IMG/VR virus record: IMGVR_UViG_3300049491_001102
Location: 47,464 to 111,463 of that record
Origin: a virus
DNA length: 64,000 bases
Reading direction: 5' to 3' (one strand)
Every line of letters begins with the position of its first letter. The stretch's first letter is position 1. Below, piece by piece: positions 37,179-45,476 of the stretch. The position numbers and the translations under genes are program-made. The notes beneath the pieces are model-generated. The model did no database searches. It was not told the DNA's origin and was given only the letters and a program-made list of their open reading frames with translations.

Positions 37179-39147
37179 TGGCAGTTTCCTTGCGTGATGC
37201 AAAAACACCTCCCGCAAGTTTGACTGCCCGCGCTCGGCTATGCGTTTCAACCTGTTCTAGCAGATCGAAAAACTTGGTAAACGCCGCTTTATTGACGTCC
37301 ATCATTTCTTCCGACTCCGGTGTCGCTTCTTCCTGTGGGTCTTTGGACGGCGGCAACACTCCTTGGGCTTGGTCATTGGCCCCACCCGTTGCCGCCTTGC
37401 GCGAGTTCATGCGCAACACCTCCAAGGGGATGTCGAGGTTCTCCTCGGTGTCCGGTTTTTGGAACGTGGTCTGGAACACATCCTCGGACAACCGACGCAG
37501 TTCGGGAATCGTCAAGAAGCCGCGAGCGGCTGCATGGTCGATGAAAGTCGACATCAACTCTTTGTTGGTGTTCTTCGGCGCAAGCGTTTTGAACGAGTAG
37601 AAGCGAACACCCATCGCCTCGAACAAGACATCGTTCATGAACCAATCAAAGTCCTCCCGCATCGGGCTGTAGACTTGGTTGTCGGCAATCTGCATCGCTG
37701 CGTCCGCCGTCGCGCGATTGAAGTCTTGCGTGTTTGCTCGGGCAATTCGCGGGTTGCGAAATACGGAGCCGATGCCATCGTCGTTGCGCTCCATGTACTT
37801 CATAAATTGCCCGTCGTCTGGGATGTAGTGCTGCAACGGCTTGATCTCGATGGTGACCTTGCCGTTGGTGATTCCCATGGGGTTGGATGATTCAGCCTCC
37901 AAAATCAGCACTTTGTGGAAGTTCCGTTTTCCCCGAACTTCGTTTCGGATGAAATCGCGAAGGCGGTCAACGTCACCCGTCGCCAAGCGTCCTCCCGACA
38001 CCAAGATGGCCATGGGCGGAATGGATTTGTTCTCGAAGAACGCGAGGTTGATCTCCTCGGCGTATCGATTCCCAAGGACGGCCAAGAGTTCCGATATCCA
38101 GCGAGGAATACCGTATGGTGTCGTCGCAGACTTAATCCGAAAGTGATAGACCTCCGTAGCGACAAGTGATGGATTTTTGCTCTTATTATCCTTCTCGATG
38201 GTTTCGAGCTCTTCAACGCTTTTGTACGGTCGTCCGGTAACTGACGATATAACCCTGGGGTCTCCGAACTCTTTGAAGTAGCACTTCTTCCCCTTGAGTA
38301 TCTGAATGTACGTCCGAAATTTTCGCGTTCTTGTAACTGTAATTGAGTTCAAAGGGTCAATTCGCATAACCTGCTGAATCGGTATTTCTTCCTTTGATAA
38401 CTCACATAGACGCATTGTCTGCGCCTGCATGTAACGAATCTCGTTTGGGACATTGTTTCCGTTACGCAATATCTCCCAATACGCGTTTCCTACAGCTTCT
38501 AAATCACGCGTTCTTTCTTTACGTAGTGACTTGAACGAATCAGTAAGTGAACAATACCGAATAAATAGATCTATGTTTTGTTTCTCGATCACCATCAATT
38601 GCCGCAGAGAATCGATGGTTGACAGAATGTCATCTTCGGTAACTCCAAACTCACTACTAATGGCAAGAGCCTCGGTTAGATCAGTGTCTTCCTCGTCTTG
38701 CTTCTCTTCTGCCTTCTTTAGCAGCGTCTGCGCCGTTTTCTTGAGCCTAGATGTCAAAGCTTCAATAGACTCAGTTTTAAGTCTCTCACGAAGTTTTTGA
38801 GCCACAATAGCGGTGGCAACCCGTGATTTAACATCCGGCTTATTGAGGTCAATAATTGGCTGTAGAACGTAATCGCCGCCATCGATATTCTGCTCATAGA
38901 TATCGATGTTCGTTCGCAGCGAACCGCTCATATCGTAAAGACCAAACAAGCTAGTTTGGTCAAATGGTGGTTCCAGTGCTTTCGCATCTGCAAAAAGCTT
39001 CGCCAACTCCGGGTCATCACGGACAGATCGTGTCTCGTTAAACCCAAAGTCGATAAAATGTGTCTTTATGACTGGAACGTGGTCTCTGGCTTCTTTCTTG
39101 GTTGGGGCGGCGTATGTGATCTCTTCTTCATTATTCGTGGTCGCCAA
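37162..39147 (-). CDS. portal protein
   Basis: The 661-residue protein is a PBSX-type portal: VGNAYWEILRNGNNVPNEIR, VTRTRKFRTYIQILKGKKCY, the hallmark PYGIPRWISELLAVLGNRYA and NLAFFENKSIPPMAILVSGG. It forms the dodecameric DNA gate. A charged N-terminal insertion at about 120-185 (LLKKAEEKQDEEDTDLTEAL) and an acidic C-terminal tail extend it beyond the family average. Confidence 0.9.
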   Translation of the reverse strand: MATTNNEEEITYAAPTKKEARDHVPVIKTHFIDFGFNETRSVRDDPELAKLFADAKALEPPFDQTSLFGLYDMSGSLRTNIDIYEQNIDGGDYVLQPIIDLNKPDVKSRVATAIVAQKLRERLKTESIEALTSRLKKTAQTLLKKAEEKQDEEDTDLTEALAISSEFGVTEDDILSTIDSLRQLMVIEKQNIDLFIRYCSLTDSFKSLRKERTRDLEAVGNAYWEILRNGNNVPNEIRYMQAQTMRLCELSKEEIPIQQVMRIDPLNSITVTRTRKFRTYIQILKGKKCYFKEFGDPRVISSVTGRPYKSVEELETIEKDNKSKNPSLVATEVYHFRIKSATTPYGIPRWISELLAVLGNRYAEEINLAFFENKSIPPMAILVSGGRLATGDVDRLRDFIRNEVRGKRNFHKVLILEAESSNPMGITNGKVTIEIKPLQHYIPDDGQFMKYMERNDDGIGSVFRNPRIARANTQDFNRATADAAMQIADNQVYSPMREDFDWFMNDVLFEAMGVRFYSFKTLAPKNTNKELMSTFIDHAAARGFLTIPELRRLSEDVFQTTFQKPDTEENLDIPLEVLRMNSRKAATGGANDQAQGVLPPSKDPQEEATPESEEMMDVNKAAFTKFFDLLEQVETHSRARAVKLAGGVFASRKETANESEL

Positions 39148-39457
39148 CTGTGTACCCTCCCAATGCGGCCTGCATTAAGTTTGCGGCTCCAGCAGTTCCT
39201 ACTACAAGGCGCATGGCTCTCCAGAACTCAGGAACCTCCACAATCGTTGCCGAGGTGACCGCAGAACCAATGTTCACGAAATTCGTACCATCGACGGTGC
39301 CTTGCAAGGTCACACTCCAACCCACAAATGTTCCCGAGAACTGAACGCGTTTTGAAGTGATATGCGAAGTCCGCTTTGCCGGGCCATTCCCCGTGGTTGG
39401 TGCACCACCGGAAAGGGGGACTTCGAATTTCATGGAGTTTTTCAATAATTCGCGCAT
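39131..39457 (-). CDS. hypothetical beta-rich virion protein
   Basis: The 108-residue protein reads like a phage beta-sandwich accessory domain (VQFSGTFVGWSVTLQGTVDG followed by TNFVNIGSAVTSATIVEVPE). This pattern is common in small head fibre or capsid accessory proteins. It overlaps the portal start by 17 bases. Confidence 0.6.
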   Translation of the reverse strand: MRELLKNSMKFEVPLSGGAPTTGNGPAKRTSHITSKRVQFSGTFVGWSVTLQGTVDGTNFVNIGSAVTSATIVEVPEFWRAMRLVVGTAGAANLMQAALGGYTVGDHE

Positions 39458-39741
39458 TACGTAGCCTTTCCCGTAACATAGACATTAATGCCACTCGGTG
39501 TCATATTAGCCGACCGAATGGTATAACCCATGTTCATAACTTTGGACTTCGCTTCAGCCAGCGCTTTATCAGCCCCAATACAAGTTACAGAAAACCGTGT
39601 GAAGGCTTTTAGTGCGCTTTTGTTGTCTTTCTGTGACAATATTCGGCGCGCAACTTCTTGGGGAGTAGAGTTTGGAGCGAGAAATACAGACACTGGATAG
39701 CTGGTTTCTCGTGCTGCAGACACTGTTTTGAAGCTACTCAT
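39457..39741 (-). CDS. hypothetical small protein
   Basis: The 94-residue product starts MSSFKTVSAARETSYPVSVF and has an alpha/beta pattern. The start at 39741 lies eight bases inside the upstream gene. A longer upstream extension is possible but would overlap that gene by almost 100 bases. No function is recognised. Confidence 0.55.
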   Translation of the reverse strand: MSSFKTVSAARETSYPVSVFLAPNSTPQEVARRILSQKDNKSALKAFTRFSVTCIGADKALAEAKSKVMNMGYTIRSANMTPSGINVYVTGKAT

Positions 39742-40306
39742 CTGATGTGTCCTTCCGCATTTTCCGGATAATACGTTCGAAGTCAACGGGCTGAAATCGT
39801 GGTGGCTTCCTGAAACTACCACGTTCATCCACGTACGGCCTGTTATTGTTTTCCTTCAACAGTCCGTACTGGGGATCGACCTTCGTCATATTTGCTTGGT
39901 GGAGAACGCCCCAAAGTTCGTTAATCTGCGCAGCCGTCATCCCCGTCCGCAGTAAGCCTTGGATAGCCACATAGATCATGTCCAAGAACTCATTGCACAC
40001 GTTTGCCAAGTCACCACGGTTAAGACCCATAATGACTTCACGCTGCTCGCTCTTCAACAACAGTAGAACAAGAGCTGTAGCTTTCGGATCTAGTTTTATC
40101 GACGTTGGGATCTCCGTCCCCCCAACGCGATGGAATTCTGCAACGTCTTCGACCATTCCCATGATGTTAAGATCCGAAAATTTCTTGTTAAACGTTGTCC
40201 GGCTAATACCGAGACTCTTGGCGGCTATAGACTTGTTACCCCCGTTCAGGAGGTATGCCGCTGTCATGAACACCCGTGTTACTGCATCCAGCGATAGGTT
40301 TACCAT
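39734..40306 (-). CDS. Fis-type HTH protein, possible small terminase
   Basis: Residues about 5-40 form a Fis/NtrC-type helix-turn-helix (TAAYLLNGGNKSIAAKSLGI then SRTTFNKKF). The remaining 150 residues are helical (LVLLLLKSEQREVIMGLNRG). A DNA-binding N-terminus with a helical oligomerisation region between the terminase and portal genes fits a small terminase subunit, but a late transcription regulator is equally possible. It overlaps the upstream gene by 71 bases. Confidence 0.6.
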   Translation of the reverse strand: MVNLSLDAVTRVFMTAAYLLNGGNKSIAAKSLGISRTTFNKKFSDLNIMGMVEDVAEFHRVGGTEIPTSIKLDPKATALVLLLLKSEQREVIMGLNRGDLANVCNEFLDMIYVAIQGLLRTGMTAAQINELWGVLHQANMTKVDPQYGLLKENNNRPYVDERGSFRKPPRFQPVDFERIIRKMRKDTSDE

Positions 40307-40622
40307 TTTTCTTTAACGGGGCAGCTACGCCCGGTAGATACACGAAACTAGTTAGAACCGCGATTTTACGAGCAGCATTTTCACCGAGGTCGATACAGTT
40401 AACGTATCCACCTGTTAGCTCTTGTAGCTTAACAGATGTCTTTACTGCCCAGCATATGTTGAGTCCACCGACAACGACACCATGAGAGATGTAAACAAAC
40501 CCGGGGATAAACCCGAGCAATAGACAAAGATCTTCAAATTCTGCGTGGTCAGCATGACTTGGCACTGCCCTACATCTGAAGTCCAAATCATCAATGTGGA
40601 CAGATAATACTTTGGAACTCAT
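40236..40622 (-). CDS. degenerate ParB-fold protein (second of a tandem pair)
   Basis: The 128-residue protein follows the same strand-helix-strand order as its upstream neighbour and ParB N-terminal domains: VLSVHIDDLDF, HAEFEDLCLLLGF, GFVYISHGVVVGGLNICWAV and VNCIDLGENAARKIAVLTS. The last block parallels the D-x-D-E-E-x-A-x-x-x-x-L-A segment of ParB. The basic GxRR box is replaced by GGLNICWA. The start at 40622 makes an ATGA overlap. Confidence 0.5.
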   Translation of the reverse strand: MSSKVLSVHIDDLDFRCRAVPSHADHAEFEDLCLLLGFIPGFVYISHGVVVGGLNICWAVKTSVKLQELTGGYVNCIDLGENAARKIAVLTSFVYLPGVAAPLKKNGKPIAGCSNTGVHDSGIPPERG

Positions 40623-41185
40623 CGACGAAACCTTTCTGGTAGCCATTTCACATAATCCTCTGTTTGTTTTGGACTTCTCACACTGTCACCGAGCAACCCA
40701 CTTAGTTCGTAGTCCGACCATCCTGGAATTGAACTGAACTTAGATTGTGCCCTATGTATTAAGGTCTCAATGTGTCGGTTGCTATACGACGACATCCGTC
40801 CTATTTGATTGTCCGCAAGAATCATCGATGCCGCTGTTTCTTCGTCGACATCTGCGAAAATGCACGCGATCGTATCATACGACGCCCGTTGCATCGCCAC
40901 GAACAGACCCGTACCCAGAATGATCACTCGGGTTGAAGTTCGCGCAACAACTGGTCGGTACTGCCCAAACATAGAAATCGAAGCTTGCAGGGCCGCGATT
41001 GACCGGTTGGTGTGTAAAACTGGGGTATTTTCATTGATCCGCAGGCTTGCGACGGGCACCCCCAGCCCGCGAAGTGCCGCCAGGATGTGCAGGTCCCCCA
41101 CGCCAAAAACGTACAGTTTCTGGACACTTTCCGCAAGCCTGGCGGCAATAAAAAAGGCACCAATTGGTGCCTTTACCGCTTGCAA
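40619..41185 (-). CDS. ParB-like nuclease-fold protein
   Basis: Residues about 43-150 have ParB N-terminal-domain order: VPVASLRINENTPVL, NRSIAALQASISMFGQYRPV, VIILGTGLFVAMQRASYDTI and IFADVDEETAASMILADNQI. The usual GHRR/GERR box is GTGLF, so classical CTP-binding residues are not evident. Such proteins in phages often accompany terminases or methyltransferases. The frame opens at a TTG (41185) that lies in a terminator; the true start is probably a downstream GTG such as the one before PVASLRI. Confidence 0.65.
   Translation of the reverse strand: MQAVKAPIGAFFIAARLAESVQKLYVFGVGDLHILAALRGLGVPVASLRINENTPVLHTNRSIAALQASISMFGQYRPVVARTSTRVIILGTGLFVAMQRASYDTIACIFADVDEETAASMILADNQIGRMSSYSNRHIETLIHRAQSKFSSIPGWSDYELSGLLGDSVRSPKQTEDYVKWLPERFRR
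41149..41174 (-). terminator. rho-independent terminator after small virion gene
   Basis: On the minus strand AAAGGCACC and GGTGCCTTT pair perfectly around AATT, followed by TTTTATT. It ends the transcript of the 153-residue virion protein gene and overlaps the frame of the ParB-like gene downstream. Confidence 0.85.
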
Positions 41186-41196
41186 ACGGTATGTCT

Positions 41197-41658
41197 TTAA
41201 CCTTGATTAAAGATGCGCCAAACAGTTCCTACTAGCCGGAACAAAGCATAACCTCGCCCATTACTCGTACCACCGATGGTGGTGGACGCCCCGGCGGCTC
41301 CAACCTCAGCAAACCCAGAATACGCTTCAATAGTCGTTCCTGCACCAGCTGTGATTGTAAGCAAGTTTGCACTATCTGCAATGTTCTTAAACATGATTAC
41401 ATCACCGCTAGTGGCTGTAGGAAGGGTTACCCCGATCGCACCGCCAGTAGTGTCCACGATGTAGGTATTCCCCACCGCGGGTGTGAACGTAGCCGTGTGA
41501 GCAGTCGCCGACTCCAACGGGGGGCCGCCGAGGGCGGCAAGGCCAACCAACTCGGTGCGGAGGTCATTGAGAATCGATGCGAGCGCAGCCGCGTCCTTTT
41601 CAGTCAGATGCGCGCCGCCAGAGAAATAGTCGGATTTGAGCGGGAATGAAGTTGCCAT
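41197..41658 (-). CDS. small virion protein with phage beta-module
   Basis: The 153-residue protein has a short helical N-terminus (EKDAAALASILNDLRTELVG). A beta module of a type found in many phage head fibre and tail proteins follows: GGAIGVTLPTATSGDVIMFK, then ANLLTITAGAGTTIEAYSGF, then LFRLVGTVWRIFN. It is a likely capsid or tail accessory protein. Its own terminator suggests abundant expression. Confidence 0.65.
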   Translation of the reverse strand: MATSFPLKSDYFSGGAHLTEKDAAALASILNDLRTELVGLAALGGPPLESATAHTATFTPAVGNTYIVDTTGGAIGVTLPTATSGDVIMFKNIADSANLLTITAGAGTTIEAYSGFAEVGAAGASTTIGGTSNGRGYALFRLVGTVWRIFNQG

Positions 41659-41680
41659 GGTGTACCTAACGGATCTCGGG

Positions 41681-42298
41681 TTAACGACTCAAAGTTAGCG
41701 CCTGCTCGGGAGTATACCCGCGACGTCGGCGGCCTTCATACGTTGAACGAGGTATTTGTAACACGCGAAGCCAATAACTTGTAGCGCGAGTTTCACCGTT
41801 CAATGTGATCAATCTTGTTGTCCTTCTGTTTTCAGCTTGCTGTTGCTTCGTGGCCCAGCGACAGTTTGTAGGAGAATAATTCCCATTATTGTCTACTCTT
41901 TCAATAGAATAGCCAGTATCTGGTTTTCTTCCCATATCTGCTAAAAAATTTGAGTAAACGAGCCAGGACTCACAGATTTTTATTCCTCGCCCTCCGTACC
42001 GCGGATAATCTCTAGATGAAGGGTTATTACACCTGTCAAGTATATGCGACCACGATCGGTATTCACTCGTATGTTTACCCTTGCGGCTATCCCCGTGGGT
42101 TAACAACTTATTCCCACAAAGTTCACTGTGTTTGCATCCACAGCTTCTTGTGTTCCCCGTTGTTAAACTAGACCTTCTGATATTCAGTACACGACCGCAA
42201 GCACAAACACACTTGCAAGCCTTACGACCGTCATTGCTTGGCGCTTCATTTTCAAGAACCGTGAAAAACCCAAAAGTTTGCCCGACCAAATCACGCAT
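41681..42298 (-). CDS. free-standing HNH homing-type endonuclease with zinc-ribbon N-terminus
   Basis: The N-terminus GQTFGFFTVLENEAP plus CKCVCACG and SCGC forms the zinc-binding DNA-recognition domain typical of this phage HNH family. The core follows: YRSWSHILDRCNNPSSRDYP, RYGGRGIKICESWLVYSNFL, YSIERVDNNGNYSPTNCRW and ATKQQQAENRR. A C-terminal helix-turn-helix-like region reads SYWLRVLQIPRSTYEGRR. It lies 36 bases downstream of the intein-bearing terminase gene. A paralogue sits at the right window edge. Confidence 0.85.
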   Translation of the reverse strand: MRDLVGQTFGFFTVLENEAPSNDGRKACKCVCACGRVLNIRRSSLTTGNTRSCGCKHSELCGNKLLTHGDSRKGKHTSEYRSWSHILDRCNNPSSRDYPRYGGRGIKICESWLVYSNFLADMGRKPDTGYSIERVDNNGNYSPTNCRWATKQQQAENRRTTRLITLNGETRATSYWLRVLQIPRSTYEGRRRRGYTPEQALTLSR

Positions 42299-42334
42299 AC
42301 GATGAGGTTACTGTCCTATGGCTTTTTGTCAAGG

Positions 42335-44932
42335 TCAGATGATAGTCAACCGACTTGGCTGTCTGCTCTTGGCCCGTTCTAACCTTGAGGCACCAAGTTG
42401 TGCCAACCATAGAGCGATTAGCCGGTCACCAGTGTGCTGGCGTCCTTCTGGAGAATAAGCCAACATTTCATCAATCAACTCAGCTACTGAGTCTTGGTGC
42501 GGCTTTAATCCTTTAGAAGGAATAATCCATTTCTTATTTGCAAACTCAGCGGCCAAGACTTCAATGCCTGTGAGTGGGTCTGCTTTCCCATTTCCAGTCG
42601 TGTACGGATAGACTGGTATTGCGGTATGCCCTTGCAAAAGCTGAACAATGTAGTCTTGACCGCCATTGTTCTCGACCATGAACAATCCACCGTACCGAGA
42701 GTGTACGTCGCGGATGTTCTTTACTATGTCATCTACTTGCCACAAACCGCCCTGAATGTTTAATAGGAACCGCTTGAAGGTTTTCCTATTAACTGCGACA
42801 GTTGCAAGTTGTGTTGTGTCTGTTGCTTTTCCTGTTGAAAGGTCAACACCGGTGATGACATCGTACCCTAGCTGTGGTGAATACTCTGCCCCTGTTATAG
42901 CTATACGAACTAATTCCGCAAGCTCCTCCATGGGCATGTCTTCGCAATCCCAGCCCATGAACTCCACCATTGAGCTGCAGTACGGAACGAAGTCGCCGGA
43001 ACGCAATGCTGTGTCAATCCAGGATTGGCGGAATGATGACATAGAGTCATCACGAACCGTGCAGTAAAGCTGCCGAGCACATTCGTACGGGTGCTGTGCA
43101 TCCAAGTCCGCTTTTTTCGTGGCGATGCGGGCTTCGGTGTAAACCTCTGGCCAACTAAGATCACCGACTCTTCGACCCCACCCGCCGCGACTTACCGGCT
43201 TTCGAATCTCGGGGAACGTCGCGATCATCTCTTTGGTGATCTTCACGGGGAAGCGATACGTGGGCCAACCGCCTCGTTCGAGGCGGTGGTAAAGGTCGTC
43301 ATTGTGCCAAGCATTGCCGAGGAAGTAGACCCACGCCTCTTCGGTAAGCCGCGAGATCAACTCCTGGTGAAACCACTCGTCCGCCTCGTCGCGCTTCTTC
43401 TTGGTGTTGGTGTTCACCGAGTCCAGAAAGTCGTCGAGAATGATGCCGTCCAGGCGCGCGCCCGAAACCGCCTTGCGGAACCCCACCGCTTGAACGGAGG
43501 GCTCCACAATCTCGCCGTCACGCTCCACGGAGAATCCAAATTTCTCTGACCACAAGTTCCCTGGGCGCAAACCGGGAAACACCGCTGGCACATCTTGGGA
43601 CCGGGCAATGTAGCCCATTTGCGTGCGCACGATCTTCACGGCCTGCTCGTGCGTTTTACTCACGATGGCCATGCGCATTCGTGGGTTCTTTCCCAACTCG
43701 TGGAGAGGAACCCCTACGGAAAACTGCTGCGTGTTGTGGGTAACCACGTAGTTTCGGCCCGCCAAATACGAATGCGTGGGCGCGTCAACGGTGATGCAGC
43801 GAACTGACGTTGGTTCCGCAGCGGTAATTCGCGTGATAACCCGAACTTCCGGACCAATAGGTTCGAAGTCTTTGCGGAATAGGTTTTTCTTCGCCTTACA
43901 TTGGAATGGGTTTTTCTCAACTTTATAAGACAAAACGCATTTTCCAGCGAAACGTCCTTCATTCGGTTGTGTCATCACAACAAGATGACCCAACGATCGA
44001 ATGAGCTCTAACATTGGCCAGGCTAAATCTGGAGTCAATGGAAGGTGGACTTTATTCACACCCCCCACAAAATCTATTGACCCCATCGAATCGCATAACC
44101 CATTAAGTAGGTCTTCGCGCTGGTCTACACTGGAAATGCAATATCTCTCCGGAACATTCTTGCGCCCGAGTATTCCTAGGTCTCTCAACCTTGTATTTAG
44201 CTTTTCTTTACCGATAGCAGCTACAAACTGTGATTTAATCGTTGAATCAGATATAGATATCTTGCTTACGCTACCATCCAAATCGCAAGCTTTAGAAAGC
44301 ATGTCAGATTGAGATAACGGACATGTGAATACAGCCCCGTCTTTATTGCCACAACCCAACCAAACACCTAAAGTGTACGGATGAATCGGCAAATCAATCG
44401 GGGCATACGCAACCGCACCACCAACTGGGATGGACCATCTACTCGGATCAAATCCTGCGACCAAATCGGCAGTTGTTAACGTTTGAAGCTCGTCGTCAAA
44501 ACCGTCGTGTACCAGCCAACGATGGTCAGCATCTGCTTCAATTTCTGTCCTATCGTGGAATTGAACACGATAGACTAGTTTATCGTGTTCAATTGGGCTC
44601 AGTGCTGTTACATGGCACTGAGCCCCAAACATATCGAATACTACGTCTCCAATATTCAGTTCGCGAAGAATCGTCCAACCTACAGATGTCGGAATCTGCG
44701 TCGTCAGTGGCAACGCTTTGCCGGCCTCAACATGGCCGATGATCACTGCTCGTTTATGTCGCCGCCGAATTTCTGTCCACAGCTCGTGCGCCATCCCTTG
44801 TTGGATTGGCTTACCCGTTCGCTGATCCTTGAGAATGAATTCCGCAAATTCGTTGTAGTCTGTCTGCGCTAGCGCAATCTTGCTTTGGCGAATCCTGGCC
44901 GCTTCCGCAATGATGTCTTCTGCCGAGCTCAC
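42335..44932 (-). CDS. large terminase subunit interrupted by an intein
   Basis: The 865-residue precursor contains terminase extein parts 1-72 and 401-865. After splicing the P-loop GHVEAGK is joined to TQQF, giving a 537-residue protein of normal length. Walker B is DGIILDDF, and the nuclease domain starts DVITGVDLSTGKATDTT. The protein packages DNA by ATP hydrolysis and cuts concatemers. The intein separates the P-loop Lys from its Thr, so the unspliced protein cannot be active and splicing is essential. Confidence 0.93.
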   Translation of the reverse strand: MSSAEDIIAEAARIRQSKIALAQTDYNEFAEFILKDQRTGKPIQQGMAHELWTEIRRRHKRAVIIGHVEAGKALPLTTQIPTSVGWTILRELNIGDVVFDMFGAQCHVTALSPIEHDKLVYRVQFHDRTEIEADADHRWLVHDGFDDELQTLTTADLVAGFDPSRWSIPVGGAVAYAPIDLPIHPYTLGVWLGCGNKDGAVFTCPLSQSDMLSKACDLDGSVSKISISDSTIKSQFVAAIGKEKLNTRLRDLGILGRKNVPERYCISSVDQREDLLNGLCDSMGSIDFVGGVNKVHLPLTPDLAWPMLELIRSLGHLVVMTQPNEGRFAGKCVLSYKVEKNPFQCKAKKNLFRKDFEPIGPEVRVITRITAAEPTSVRCITVDAPTHSYLAGRNYVVTHNTQQFSVGVPLHELGKNPRMRMAIVSKTHEQAVKIVRTQMGYIARSQDVPAVFPGLRPGNLWSEKFGFSVERDGEIVEPSVQAVGFRKAVSGARLDGIILDDFLDSVNTNTKKKRDEADEWFHQELISRLTEEAWVYFLGNAWHNDDLYHRLERGGWPTYRFPVKITKEMIATFPEIRKPVSRGGWGRRVGDLSWPEVYTEARIATKKADLDAQHPYECARQLYCTVRDDSMSSFRQSWIDTALRSGDFVPYCSSMVEFMGWDCEDMPMEELAELVRIAITGAEYSPQLGYDVITGVDLSTGKATDTTQLATVAVNRKTFKRFLLNIQGGLWQVDDIVKNIRDVHSRYGGLFMVENNGGQDYIVQLLQGHTAIPVYPYTTGNGKADPLTGIEVLAAEFANKKWIIPSKGLKPHQDSVAELIDEMLAYSPEGRQHTGDRLIALWLAQLGASRLERAKSRQPSRLTII
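43733..44716 (-). mobile_element. intein in TerL P-loop, class-3-like, with decayed LAGLIDADG domain
   Basis: The intein has 328 residues. It begins with Ala (ALPLTTQIPTSVGW), not Cys or Ser, and ends HN before extein Thr. Block B reads ADADHRWLVHDG, placing Trp after the conserved His. Block F reads SVRCITVDAPTHSYLAG, with Cys where class 3 inteins carry their nucleophile. Together with Thr+1 this gives the Trp-Cys-Thr set of class 3 inteins. The central domain has LAGLIDADG-like motifs LGVWLGCGNKDG and LLNGLCDSMGSID. The residues expected to be catalytic Asp are Cys and Met, so the endonuclease is probably dead. Confidence 0.88.
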
Positions 44933-44959
44933 CGCAGAACTGTACCATAGTTGGTCAGT

Positions 44960-45199
44960 TCATTCGGCCCACTCGAATACCACGTGCCCTTTATACCGGA
45001 GAACAAGAGGTCCTGCTGTTTCAATCCACACTGCAGGGTCTGCACTCGGGTCGGATATAACTTGAGACGGCCCGTTAATTGAAACGGCATCTCCTAAGCT
45101 AACACGACCATCGTCATCTGTTACGGTAACAGTCGGAAGATGAAGTCCAGACCGTTTGTTGTTCTCAATGGCGGCTCTGAGCACGTGTACTCGAATCAT
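44960..45199 (-). CDS. hypothetical small beta-rich protein
   Basis: The 79-residue protein (HLPTVTVTDDDGRVSLGDAV) lies just upstream of TerL and overlaps the preceding gene by four bases. It has an all-beta appearance and no recognised family. Confidence 0.55.
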   Translation of the reverse strand: MIRVHVLRAAIENNKRSGLHLPTVTVTDDDGRVSLGDAVSINGPSQVISDPSADPAVWIETAGPLVLRYKGHVVFEWAE

Positions 45200-45429
45200 G
45201 TCCTTTGTCCTCGTCGGATCGCCGTGGCCTTTGATTCTAGGTCTCCGGCAATCGTGAGTGAAACTTCTCTAGCGCTTCCACAATCTGGAGAGCACACCGA
45301 CTCCCATTCTCTGGGATGATTATCGTCGGTTACTTTCCACATGTCATTTCCAGCACTGATGACTGAGAAGCATGATTTGCAGAGGCCGAAGCTTTCACAT
45401 GTGAATGGTCCACTAATCTCGATTGCCAT
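45196..45429 (-). CDS. small Cys-rich protein, putative zinc binding
   Basis: The 77-residue protein carries CESFGLCKSC near the start and CSPDCG near residue 46, spacing that fits a small treble-clef or ribbon zinc site. It is coupled by ATGA overlap to the next gene. Function is unknown. Confidence 0.55.
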   Translation of the reverse strand: MAIEISGPFTCESFGLCKSCFSVISAGNDMWKVTDDNHPREWESVCSPDCGSAREVSLTIAGDLESKATAIRRGQRT

Positions 45430-45476
45430 GTCTGTATTCCCTCTTAGTCCCGTTCAACATTACACAGACATTACAC

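Noticed and set aside
43733-44716. Ordinary class 1 intein
   Set aside because: Residue 1 is Ala rather than Cys, Ser or Thr, so the standard first N-S acyl shift is impossible. The Trp/Cys/Thr set fits class 3 instead.
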